Source of the DNA: Flavobacteriaceae bacterium UBA7433 | GTDB taxonomy: Bacteria; Bacteroidota; Bacteroidia; Flavobacteriales; Flavobacteriaceae | Reading direction: 5' to 3' | DNA length: 7,909 bases | Assembly (NCBI GenBank): GCA_002477565.1 | Contig: DLQL01000108.1 | Location: 1 to 7,909, forward strand | Part shown: positions 1 to 6,600 of the stretch, in pieces | Position numbering within the stretch: position 1 is the stretch's first letter | How the letters are laid out: every line of letters starts with the position of its first letter | Translations under genes and position numbers: made by a program | The notes under the pieces: model-generated | The model's input: the letters and a program-made list of their open reading frames with translations, nothing else | The model's database searches: none | Told to the model about the DNA's origin: nothing

Positions 1-276
1 CCTAATGAAAACATCACCGTTCCTATTTATGGAGACCGAAACGGGCAAAGGTTGCCAGCTTACCACCATTTAGACATTGCAGCTACGTACACCCCAACAA
101 AAAACAACTCTAGAAACTGGAAAGGAGAATGGGTCTTTAGCATCTACAACGTTTACAATCGCAGAAATGCTGCCTCCGTAAACTTTCGTCAAAATGAAGA
201 TACCGGAGCCAATGAAGCAGTCCGAACTTCAATTTTTGGCATGGTCCCTTCCGTTACCTATAATTTTAAATTTTAA
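1..276 (+). CDS. TonB-dependent outer-membrane receptor, C-terminal end (partial)
   Basis: The reading frame is open from base 1 and ends in TAA at 274-276, so only the last 91 residues of a much larger protein (usually 700-900 residues) are present. It reads as the last strands of a TonB-dependent receptor beta-barrel: a PAYHHLDIAATYTP strand, then WVFSIYNVYNRRNAASVNF, then a final strand SVTYNFKF. The terminal aromatic residue fits the C-terminal signal recognised by the BAM machinery. The protein would sit in the outer membrane and import a substrate using TonB energy; the substrate cannot be told from this end. The DUF4249 lipoprotein gene starts 24 bases downstream on the same strand, so the two are probably co-transcribed. 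The TTG at 52 is an internal codon, not a start. Confidence 0.9.
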   Translation, partial: PNENITVPIYGDRNGQRLPAYHHLDIAATYTPTKNNSRNWKGEWVFSIYNVYNRRNAASVNFRQNEDTGANEAVRTSIFGMVPSVTYNFKF

Positions 277-300
277 ACCCGCACCTCAACTCGCAACGTC

Positions 301-1107
301 ATGAAAAACCTATATGCTATAATCATCCTCTTAGTATGCGCTTCCTGTGAAGATGTCATCGAAGTGGATTTGAACGAAGGCCCCAGCCGCTTGGTCATCG
401 ATGCCAACATCAACTGGAAAAAAGGCAGCGATGGAAAGAAACAACGAATCCGATTGACAAAAACCGTGGGCTTCTACGAGTCCCTCATCCCACCTGCAAA
501 CGGAGCTGAAGTAATGATTTCTGACGGTACGACTGACTTTTATTTTGAAGAAATTGACATGACAGGAATTTATGAGACAGAGACCTTTGAACCTGAAATT
601 GACAAAGCCTACACCTTGACCGTAATCTATAACGGAGAAACCCACAACGCAACAGCAACACTAAAACCAGTCACAGACATCACAAAAATCGAACAAAGCG
701 AAGAAAACTTTTTCGGAACAGTAGCGACTCGAGTAGATTTCTTCTACACAGATCCTGCAGAAGAAGAAAACTATTACCTCTCAGAATTTGTCAGTCCAGA
801 GGCTTTTTTATTGAATCAATACCGTGTCCGAAGAGACGAATTCACCAATGGCAACGAAAGCAGCATCTTTGAAATAGACGAAAATCTAAGCAAAGGAGAC
901 GTGCTGACACTCCGTTTTTACGGGATTTCTGAAAGCTACCACAACTACCTTGATTTGCTGTTTGAACAAGTTCAAAACGGAGGACCATTTGCGACAGCAC
1001 CTGCCGCTGTCAATGGAAATTGCACCAATGCAACCCGTCCGGAAAACAAACCCTATGGCTACTTTAGGTTGTCGGAAATGGTCGAAGAAACCTACACCAT
1101 CGAATAA
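301..1107 (+). CDS. DUF4249 outer-membrane lipoprotein paired with the TonB receptor
   Basis: This 268-residue protein has a lipoprotein signal peptide: a Lys near the N-terminus, a hydrophobic stretch at residues 4-13 and a lipobox LVCASC giving lipidated Cys16. The residues just after the Cys are acidic (CEDVIEVDL), which resembles the Bacteroidota signal for lipoprotein export to the cell surface; that location is an inference. The start of the mature chain, a beta-rich body, and a tail with GNCTN and YGYFRLSEM followed by ETYTIE are features I associate with DUF4249. The family is of unknown function and is often encoded next to TonB-dependent receptors, as here. By analogy with other receptor-lipoprotein pairs it may bind or gate the substrate outside the barrel. 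The length appears complete. The ATG follows the receptor stop by 24 bases. Confidence 0.85.
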   Translation: MKNLYAIIILLVCASCEDVIEVDLNEGPSRLVIDANINWKKGSDGKKQRIRLTKTVGFYESLIPPANGAEVMISDGTTDFYFEEIDMTGIYETETFEPEIDKAYTLTVIYNGETHNATATLKPVTDITKIEQSEENFFGTVATRVDFFYTDPAEEENYYLSEFVSPEAFLLNQYRVRRDEFTNGNESSIFEIDENLSKGDVLTLRFYGISESYHNYLDLLFEQVQNGGPFATAPAAVNGNCTNATRPENKPYGYFRLSEMVEETYTIE

Positions 1108-1195
1108 CTAATAGCGCAAGCATGCCATTAGGAGCGAGCAATTGCATTTAAAAGCAAGAAAGCCGATGAGATTTTTGTATTTTTAAAAAAAAAGT

Positions 1196-2008
1196 TTGGA
1201 TTTTATAAAGACAACAGAACAGAGTTCACCTTACCAGCACTTGGAAAAGATGAGCATCGACGGATTGCTCAACGCCATGCACGAAGAAGACAAAACTGTC
1301 CCTCAGGCAGTAGAAAAAGCCTTGCCCCAAATCAAAACTTTGGTGGAACAAGTTGTTGCCAAACTCAAATTGGGTGGACGTTTGTTCTACGTGGGCTCTG
1401 GAAGCAGTGGCCGCTTGGGCATCTTAGACGCATCCGAATGCCCTCCAACTTTTGGAGTCCCACACGAGCTTGTTGTCGGCATCATCGCAGGTGGAGATAC
1501 CGCAATCCGAAAAGCCGTAGAAAATGCAGAAGACCATCCAACACAAGGATGGAAAGACCTTCAAGAACACAACATCTCCACCAAAGACCTCGTCATTGGA
1601 ATTGCCGCATCAGGAACGACTCCCTATGTATTGGGTGCTTTGGAAAAAGCCAATGAAGCAGGCATTGCAACAGGATGTATCACGATGAATAAAAACAGTC
1701 CATTGCACCTGCTTGCACAATTTCCAATAACCGCTGTTGTCGGTCCCGAATTTGTTAGCGGAAGTTCTCGAATGAAGGCTGGAACAGCCCAAAAATTGAT
1801 TTTGAACATGATCAGTACTGCTGCGATGATTCAACTTGGAAAAGTCAAAGGAAATAAAATGGTGGACATGAAATTATCGAACAAAAAACTGGTACAAAGA
1901 GGAGTGCAAATGCTAGTAGACAGCTTGTACATCTCCGAATCAAAAGCCCTTGAACTGATCCAAAAGTTCGGCTCCGTCAGGGACGCCCTTCAACACTTTG
2001 AAAAATGA
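1196..2008 (+). CDS. murQ: N-acetylmuramic acid 6-phosphate etherase MurQ
   Basis: MurQ is a cytoplasmic lyase that cleaves the D-lactyl ether of MurNAc-6-phosphate, giving GlcNAc-6-phosphate and D-lactate during peptidoglycan recycling. The 270-residue protein shows the SIS-fold sugar-phosphate site: GRLFYVGSGSSGRLGILDAS (61-80), SECPPTFGVP (80-89), IAASGTTPYV (136-145) and the signature PEFVSGSSRMKAGTAQK (184-200). Glu81 and Glu112 are 31 residues apart, matching the catalytic pair Glu83 and Glu114 of E. coli MurQ. The start is TTG at 1196: an in-frame TAA lies at 1184-1186, the next possible ATG (1250) would delete the conserved KTTEQ...HLEKM N-terminus, and an A-rich run at 1185-1193 sits where flavobacterial leaders place their initiation signal. 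No murP, murK or anhydro-sugar kinase gene is visible nearby. Its stop overlaps the next gene as ATGA. Confidence 0.96.
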   Translation: MDFIKTTEQSSPYQHLEKMSIDGLLNAMHEEDKTVPQAVEKALPQIKTLVEQVVAKLKLGGRLFYVGSGSSGRLGILDASECPPTFGVPHELVVGIIAGGDTAIRKAVENAEDHPTQGWKDLQEHNISTKDLVIGIAASGTTPYVLGALEKANEAGIATGCITMNKNSPLHLLAQFPITAVVGPEFVSGSSRMKAGTAQKLILNMISTAAMIQLGKVKGNKMVDMKLSNKKLVQRGVQMLVDSLYISESKALELIQKFGSVRDALQHFEK

Positions 2009-2229
2009 ACACTTCTACAGAAACACTTAGAAAAGGATTGAAATTTGTTTTCGGAGCCATTCCTCTTTTTATCTTGGCGCCTGTACTAGCCAACATCGGA
2101 TTTTCTGCACTTAGAAAAGACAACAACTATTGGTTTCTCATTACCGCGGGTGTACTTGGAATCGCAGGAATTGCTTGTCTGTTTATAGGAATACGAACCG
2201 TCCTAAACTCTTTTTTCAGTAAAAAATAA
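2005..2229 (+). CDS. small two-helix membrane protein, DUF6095-like
   Basis: This 74-residue protein has two hydrophobic segments, about residues 14-36 and 43-66, separated by a short polar loop (RKDNNY). The N-terminal ETLRKGLKFVFGAIPLF and the C-terminal GIRTVLNSFF fit the DUF6095 family of flavobacterial inner-membrane proteins of unknown function. Its ATG overlaps the murQ stop in an ATGA, so its translation is probably coupled to murQ. That arrangement suggests a role near murein or amino-sugar recycling, but nothing in the sequence names an activity. The family call is from memory of its pattern; the membrane topology is read directly. It ends 12 bases before the end of the convergent flippase gene, with no clear hairpin terminator between them. 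Confidence 0.75.
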   Translation: MNTSTETLRKGLKFVFGAIPLFILAPVLANIGFSALRKDNNYWFLITAGVLGIAGIACLFIGIRTVLNSFFSKK

Positions 2230-2241
2230 CAGTGCTGATTC

Positions 2242-3702
2242 TCAGTAAAATTTCCTCGCTAATCTATCAAAAACAGCATTCACCTCTTCGGAAATTTTTA
2301 ATTTCCAAGAGATCACGAGATAAAAAACAAGAAAGAGTGAACTCTTGCAAAAAATATTCAAAAGTGGATGAAAGGGAAAATCCCAAAAAGAAAAGAGAAA
2401 ATAGCAGGCTATCAACAACATAAGAAGGGCTCCTGTTTTCGAAGTAGAAGGCAACATTTGAAATTTTCGATGAACGTAGTACATTTTCAAACTGTTGGCC
2501 ACAAAAACGACCAAAAAAGTAGACAATGCAGCACCGTTGATGCTCATCTTATCAATCAAAATGTCGTTTAAAAAGTAAACAGAAATAGCCATGGCCAGTC
2601 CGTAAGGCAATAAAATCTTATAGTATTTGGAATTGGAAATAATCGCGCCATTGGCTCCTAAAAACATGTTGTACAACTTCGCCAAGGAAACCAACAAAAC
2701 CACCCAAGCCCCACCGCTGTACTTTTGGGGAATCAACGTGTAAAGCTGGTTCAGATTCAAATGGATACCCAAAAAAACCAAGCCAGAAATCCAAAGTAGA
2801 TTGAGCGAACTTCTTTGGTACAGATTTTGAACTTCCTCCAACCGGTTTTCGTTCAAAGCTTTGGCCACCAAAGGCTGTAAAATCTGAGACATGGCTCGTC
2901 CCGGAGTCTCTACTAGAGTGGCGATGTAAACAGCAACCGCATAATAGGCAGCATTCGCAATGGCTTCCTTTTGCGGAATCATAAACTTGTCGATGTCAAT
3001 CAAAATACTACCGGCAGAGCCCGCAAGAATGATGTAAAGAGAAAACCGCAAAATATCTCGTGTATTGTGCGGCAATCGCAAAGAGAATTTAGGACGGTAT
3101 AGGCGAAACGCATACCAAGCCATCAACAGTGTTCTTACAAAATACATCCCCGTTAGGTAATAGATAAAATCGCCGGCACTTATCCAATTCAAAGCAACAA
3201 ATATGAGTAAAAAGAGAACGGAAACTCGGGAAAACAACTCCCTCAATACCGTTCCATATACGGACTGCAACTGTACTTTTGCCCAGGCATGAAAGACCTC
3301 AAAATAAGCCGTGGCCAAAGCCACCAGATAGATCACAAAGGTATATTGCTTGACAATCGGGTTTTTAAGTGAAAGGAATGTTGCGATGGATTCGTAAAAC
3401 AAATTGCCCAACATGCCCAGAGGAATAGCAATCAACAAGGGCAAGAAAAGTGCAAAACTCAAAAAACGGTCTTTTTCAGCCTTTTCTGTGTACGAAGAAT
3501 AAAATTTCAAAAGAGAATAATGCACACCAAAAGCTGTCAGCGGCATCAATAAATTGGCACAGGACAAGAGATAGGTGACCAAACCGTAGTACTCCTCTGT
3601 CAAAAAGGAAGTGTACAAAAACAAGGCGTTTGTTCCTCCAATGGCAAATGCCAGGTAGATGGTGAAGGTGTTTTTGATACTTTGTTTGAATACAATGCCC
3701 AT
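2242..3702 (-). CDS. oligosaccharide flippase, Wzx/MATE-like polysaccharide exporter
   Basis: This is a polytopic inner-membrane protein of 486 residues, with about 12-14 hydrophobic segments spread evenly along it, the usual size and layout of the Wzx-type branch of the MOP superfamily. Such proteins flip lipid-linked glycans from the cytoplasmic to the periplasmic face. The N-terminus GIVFKQSIKNTFTIYLAFA is a typical start for flavobacterial members, with the first helix right after it. I chose ATG at 3702, two bases after the upstream stop codon (TGA at 3707-3705); a TTG at 3708 would add only two residues and overlap that stop. The gene is last in the minus-strand glycan operon, directly after a GT4 gene, so its cargo is probably the glycan made by the operon. 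Base composition is balanced (32 of 60 G+C at 2881-2940), unlike the AT-rich centre of the cluster. No frameshift is visible. Confidence 0.9.
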   Translation of the reverse strand: MGIVFKQSIKNTFTIYLAFAIGGTNALFLYTSFLTEEYYGLVTYLLSCANLLMPLTAFGVHYSLLKFYSSYTEKAEKDRFLSFALFLPLLIAIPLGMLGNLFYESIATFLSLKNPIVKQYTFVIYLVALATAYFEVFHAWAKVQLQSVYGTVLRELFSRVSVLFLLIFVALNWISAGDFIYYLTGMYFVRTLLMAWYAFRLYRPKFSLRLPHNTRDILRFSLYIILAGSAGSILIDIDKFMIPQKEAIANAAYYAVAVYIATLVETPGRAMSQILQPLVAKALNENRLEEVQNLYQRSSLNLLWISGLVFLGIHLNLNQLYTLIPQKYSGGAWVVLLVSLAKLYNMFLGANGAIISNSKYYKILLPYGLAMAISVYFLNDILIDKMSINGAALSTFLVVFVANSLKMYYVHRKFQMLPSTSKTGALLMLLIACYFLFSFWDFPFHPLLNIFCKSSLFLVFYLVISWKLKISEEVNAVFDRLARKFY

Positions 3703-3704
3703 AA

Positions 3705-4985
3705 TCAACCTGTGATCTCTTTTATCAAATGTACCAGTTTTCTTGTTATTTCTCTTCTGTGGTATTGTTCAATATTTTTTGACTGAACGCGCAAACAGTT
3801 GTTTGAAAAGTCTTTGTACATCGAAAGTATTTGTTCTTTTAATTCATCGTGGTGTTGTGCTTCGAACACAGTCCCCGAATGGGTGTGGTTTATAATTTCT
3901 GCCAAATCTCCTGTTTTGGGACCTATGGCCAATACCGGTCTTTTTGCCGCGAGGTATTCGAATATTTTTCCAGTGATGATCAGATTTGCACTGGGCACTT
4001 CATTGATACAAACCAATAAGACTTGTGATTTCTGTTGGTAGTCAAAAATCTCGTTGTGAGGCAAATACCCCAGGTTTCTCAACTGCTCATTCAGGCCACT
4101 GGAAGAAATCTGTTCTAAAACAGAAGGCGCTACTTTGCCGATCAATTGAATTTTTAGGTTTTCTGAAAAGCCTTCGATCTCTTGCATCAATTCTGACAAG
4201 ACCTTCCACAAAACCCGTGGGTTTTGATCTTCGTTCATGATTCCAATATGGGAAATCGTAAAATGGGGGTCCAATGCTGTTTTTGAATCTGAGAGCTCGA
4301 TGTCAAAACCATTGGTCAATACCGCTGTCATTTTGTTGTAGTTCAAATATTCCCGCTGCATGGTTTTGCCAACGACCATCACTGCATCAGCAGAACACAA
4401 AACCTTCTTTTTTAAGTGTTCGTGAATTTTTATAGTGCGTTGTGTCAAGGGCAGGCTTTTAAAATAACCCATGGCGGTCCAAGGATCTCTAAAGTCAGCT
4501 ATCCATTTGAGTTTGCTTTTTTCTTTCAAGCCGAGCCCTATCAAATGAACGCTCTGCGGCGGCCCCGTGGTAATGACAAGAGCGACCGGATGGGCTTTGA
4601 GGTATTTTTCCAAATAAGACAGGGAGGGTTTTACCCAAAACTTACGTGCATCTGGAATGAAATAGTTAGCGCGAACATAGGTGGCAAACTTTCCAAAAAG
4701 GGATTTTTTTTCATCTAAAAAACCTACACTTGTCTGTGTGGCCTTTCCTCGGCTAAAAATATTGGCCAATCTATAAGGCTCCCAAATGGGTTGTCGCAAG
4801 ACCTCAACGCCTTCGGGTATTTCAGCAAGCAAGGTTGGGTCTTCGATTGCATAAACTGGGTTTTCCACCGTGTAGACAACTGGTGTAATACCAAAATCTT
4901 GTAGGTATTTAACAAACTTTAGCCAGCGTTGCACGCCAGATCCTCCTGCTGGGGGCCAATAATATGTGACAATGAGTACTCTCAA
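3705..4985 (-). CDS. GT4-type glycosyltransferase, full length
   Basis: This 426-residue GT-B fold glycosyltransferase should be cytoplasmic or at the inner-membrane face, transferring a sugar from a nucleotide-sugar to a growing glycan. The N-terminal acceptor domain starts with VLIVTYYWPPAGGSGVQRW (3-21), with the glycine-rich loop of the family. ADFRDPWT is at 163-170 and VLTNGFD at 222-228. The C-terminal nucleotide-sugar domain has NLIITGKIFEYLAAKRPVLA (334-353) with the helix Glu at 343, followed by GPKTGDLAEII (355-365). The start is TTG at 4985: an in-frame TAA lies three codons upstream and the next Met is residue 172, so TTG is the only start that keeps the conserved N-terminus. The TTG overlaps the stop of the preceding remnant (TTGA), and the flippase start follows two bases after this gene's stop. 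The donor and acceptor sugars cannot be predicted. Confidence 0.9.
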   Translation of the reverse strand: MRVLIVTYYWPPAGGSGVQRWLKFVKYLQDFGITPVVYTVENPVYAIEDPTLLAEIPEGVEVLRQPIWEPYRLANIFSRGKATQTSVGFLDEKKSLFGKFATYVRANYFIPDARKFWVKPSLSYLEKYLKAHPVALVITTGPPQSVHLIGLGLKEKSKLKWIADFRDPWTAMGYFKSLPLTQRTIKIHEHLKKKVLCSADAVMVVGKTMQREYLNYNKMTAVLTNGFDIELSDSKTALDPHFTISHIGIMNEDQNPRVLWKVLSELMQEIEGFSENLKIQLIGKVAPSVLEQISSSGLNEQLRNLGYLPHNEIFDYQQKSQVLLVCINEVPSANLIITGKIFEYLAAKRPVLAIGPKTGDLAEIINHTHSGTVFEAQHHDELKEQILSMYKDFSNNCLRVQSKNIEQYHRREITRKLVHLIKEITG

Positions 4986-5149
4986 CGGTTTAGATTATCG
5001 TATAAATGTACTAAGTTTTTTGAGGTTTGCAGCCAAGAAAACTCAGTTTCTACAAATGCTTTTCCATTGGCACCCATTTGATTTCTTAAATTTTCATCAG
5101 ATGCCAACTTCAATACTTTATCTGTAAAATCTTGACTGTCTTTTTCTTT
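4982..5149 (-). pseudogene. C-terminal remnant of a glycosyltransferase (GT4-like)
   Basis: Reading the minus strand from 5149 to the TGA at 4984-4982 gives 55 residues after an in-frame TAA at 5152-5150. They include KVLKLASDENLRNQMGANGK followed by AFVETEFSW and KNLVHLYDNLNR. This pattern, an LxSDxxLRxxMGxNG helix then a FVExxFSW helix and a tail ending in LYD, is the usual last 50 or so residues of a GT4 glycosyltransferase. Its tail also resembles that of the intact enzyme at 5386-6600 (both W....S..L..LYD). The catalytic and sugar-nucleotide domains, about 85 percent of a normal enzyme, are missing, and there is no ATG, GTG or TTG start before the homology begins, so it is a broken gene end. 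Its stop codon still overlaps the start of the next glycosyltransferase, which probably preserves the original gene spacing. Confidence 0.8.
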
Positions 5150-5385
5150 TTAGAAAATAGATTTGCAAATGCGTAGGGTTCCCAGATAGGTTGGCGAATG
5201 ACCTCTACTCCTTCTGGAACTTCGTTTTCGAGACTTTCATCCTGTATGGCATAGTCAGGATTGTCAACAGTATACACTACCGGTGTGATTCCAAAATCTT
5301 GTAAATATTTTACAAATTTCAACCAGCGTTGCACACCTGATCCTCCTAATGGTGGCCAATAATATGTAAGAATTAATACTTTCAA
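5110..5385 (-). pseudogene. N-terminal remnant of a GT4 glycosyltransferase, paralogue of the 3705-4985 gene
   Basis: Residues 1-81 match the N-terminus of the full-length glycosyltransferase at 3705-4985 at 64 of 81 positions by hand count, including TYYWPP, GGSGVQRWLKFVKYLQDFG and RQPIWEPY. Homology runs to FSKKKK at residues 77-82; the remaining nine residues (TVKILQIKY) are unrelated read-through in the wrong frame, ending in TGA at 5112-5110. A complete family member is about 420 residues, so over 300 residues, including the whole nucleotide-sugar domain, are gone. The downstream sequence from about 5140 codes, in another frame, for the tail of a different glycosyltransferase. The start is TTG at 5385, directly after and in frame with the TAA of the preceding gene. 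The nucleotide sequences of the two copies differ at many synonymous sites (longest exact match about 14 bases), so this is an old paralogue, not a recent duplication. Confidence 0.85.
5141..5151. repeat. T5-C-T5 tract at a gene-gene junction
   Basis: On the plus strand this is five T, one C and five T; on the coding strand it encodes the oligo-lysine stretch where the N-terminal glycosyltransferase remnant loses homology. The C-terminal remnant of another glycosyltransferase begins in a different frame at about the same bases. The tract is the most likely breakpoint of a fusion between two genes. Confidence 0.6.
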
Positions 5386-6600
5386 TTAGGTATCATATAA
5401 TTTTATCAGTTTCAAACTTTCGTGTTCCCAATTTTCTCCTTCATTCATCACAGCATTGTAGGCGTTGTCAATTTTATATTGATAGGCCTTAGAATGTTTA
5501 TAAATATCGAGAACCTTTTGAATAAAATCAAGCACATTATTCGCTTTAAATACAATTCCGGCATCAAATTTAGAAACAATTCTTTCCAATGGTTTGCATG
5601 AACTCACTAACAATAAACTTTTGCTCATCATAATTTGAAATAGTTTATGAGGTATCGTATTGTCAGTATGATCATTTGACACATGGGGAATGATATTCAA
5701 ACTACTTTTCTGCATGATTGTTGCAACTTCAGTAAATGGTCTGTACCCAACAAAATTCACATACTTCTCAGCTTTATTTGTTGCAGCAATTTCTTTTAAT
5801 TTAGTCTCTACATCTGAGCTTCCTTTTCCCACCAAAAAAAGTTTTGCATTCGGAATTACTTTCACAATTTCAGGCATAGCACTTATAGCTGTTTGCAATC
5901 CTCTGTGCGGCCCAAACCCACCTATATAAGTAATTGAAAAATCACTTGTATTGATAATATCTTGGACTATTTCTTTATTGAAATTCTCTGTAAAATCTTT
6001 TTTTTCATGGTTCGAAACCACTACTAATTTCTCTTTTTCAATGCCAAATTTAGCAATGAGTTTCTCTTTCATTTCCTCTACAACACAGATTACTTTATCG
6101 TATTTTAGACAATATTTTTTCTCCTTTTTAGACCATCTTTTGGGGTTCATTAAAAGAGCGTTTTTAATCTTAATAATTGAACTCCTCCTCCATACAAACC
6201 ATGTCTTTAATGACTCGGGAAAGTTTTCGTGCAAATCCAAATACACTTTCTTTTTTACCTTAGATTTAAATAGCAACCCAGTTCCTGCCAATGGCAAATC
6301 ATGCACATGTAAATAATCTATAGTGTATGCTTTAAACACCTTTTTTAGTCCAAAATAGAAAAAGGGATTGAAATCAAAAACACTTTCTATACTATCATAA
6401 ATCCCTTTTTTAATTGTTGTGTAATTTTTTCCGATTCTATATACCTCAACATCATTAAAAGTTTCTTTGCTTTTATCATTTCGTTTTCTCGGACAGACAA
6501 CAATAACTTTTCTCCCATTTTCAGCAAGGGCTTCAGCTTCTTTTCTAACTCGAATATCATTAGGATAAGAGCCGTCCACAATCATACAAATATAACTCAT
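5386..6600 (-). CDS. GT4-type glycosyltransferase, apparently intact, in AT-rich DNA
   Basis: This 404-residue GT-B glycosyltransferase is the only apparently complete gene in the AT-rich centre of the operon. The N-terminal domain opens with CMIVDGSYPNDIRVRKEAEA (5-24), the PxDxRVxxEA acceptor-side motif of many GT4 enzymes, and has YLHVHDLPLAG (96-106) and DLHENFPES (122-130). The second domain has ITYIGGFGPHRGL (223-235), LFLVGKG (254-260) and the nucleotide-sugar motif NTIPHKLFQIMMSKSLLLVS (314-333), followed by CKPLERIV (335-342) with Glu339. Its ATG overlaps the stop of the wecB remnant (ATGA) and its TAA is followed at once by the TTG of the next remnant. It should act on the cytoplasmic side of the inner membrane. 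Composition is low in G+C (18 of 60 at 6121-6180), which suggests an origin different from the flanking genes. Substrates are not predictable. Confidence 0.88.
   Translation of the reverse strand: MSYICMIVDGSYPNDIRVRKEAEALAENGRKVIVVCPRKRNDKSKETFNDVEVYRIGKNYTTIKKGIYDSIESVFDFNPFFYFGLKKVFKAYTIDYLHVHDLPLAGTGLLFKSKVKKKVYLDLHENFPESLKTWFVWRRSSIIKIKNALLMNPKRWSKKEKKYCLKYDKVICVVEEMKEKLIAKFGIEKEKLVVVSNHEKKDFTENFNKEIVQDIINTSDFSITYIGGFGPHRGLQTAISAMPEIVKVIPNAKLFLVGKGSSDVETKLKEIAATNKAEKYVNFVGYRPFTEVATIMQKSSLNIIPHVSNDHTDNTIPHKLFQIMMSKSLLLVSSCKPLERIVSKFDAGIVFKANNVLDFIQKVLDIYKHSKAYQYKIDNAYNAVMNEGENWEHESLKLIKLYDT

Noticed and set aside
1142..1177. Possible Bacteroidota sigma-factor promoter before murQ: TTG at 1142-1144 and GATTTTTG at 1170-1177, near the TAnnTTTG consensus
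   Set aside because: The -7 element has a mismatch in the important TA, the spacer is about 25 bases instead of the usual 19-21, and the resulting leader would be very short. It was not listed as a feature.
2216..2250. Nine-base direct repeat TCAGTAAAA at 2216-2224 and 2242-2250 around the convergent gene ends, considered as a terminator or recombination scar
   Set aside because: It is direct, not inverted, so it forms no hairpin; both copies lie at or in coding ends, and a 9-base AT-rich repeat at this distance can occur by chance.
2232..2571. Plus-strand open frames of 63 and 67 codons
   Set aside because: They lie antisense inside the well-supported flippase gene, have no recognisable domain, and their composition follows the opposite strand.
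3706..3708. TTG start for the flippase two codons upstream of the ATG
   Set aside because: It would overlap the stop of the preceding gene and add only two residues; the ATG at 3702 fits the usual family N-terminus.
5951..6316. Plus-strand open frame of 121 codons
   Set aside because: It is antisense to the intact GT4 gene, and its Phe/Ser/Leu-rich product is what the complement of a Lys/Glu-rich gene gives.
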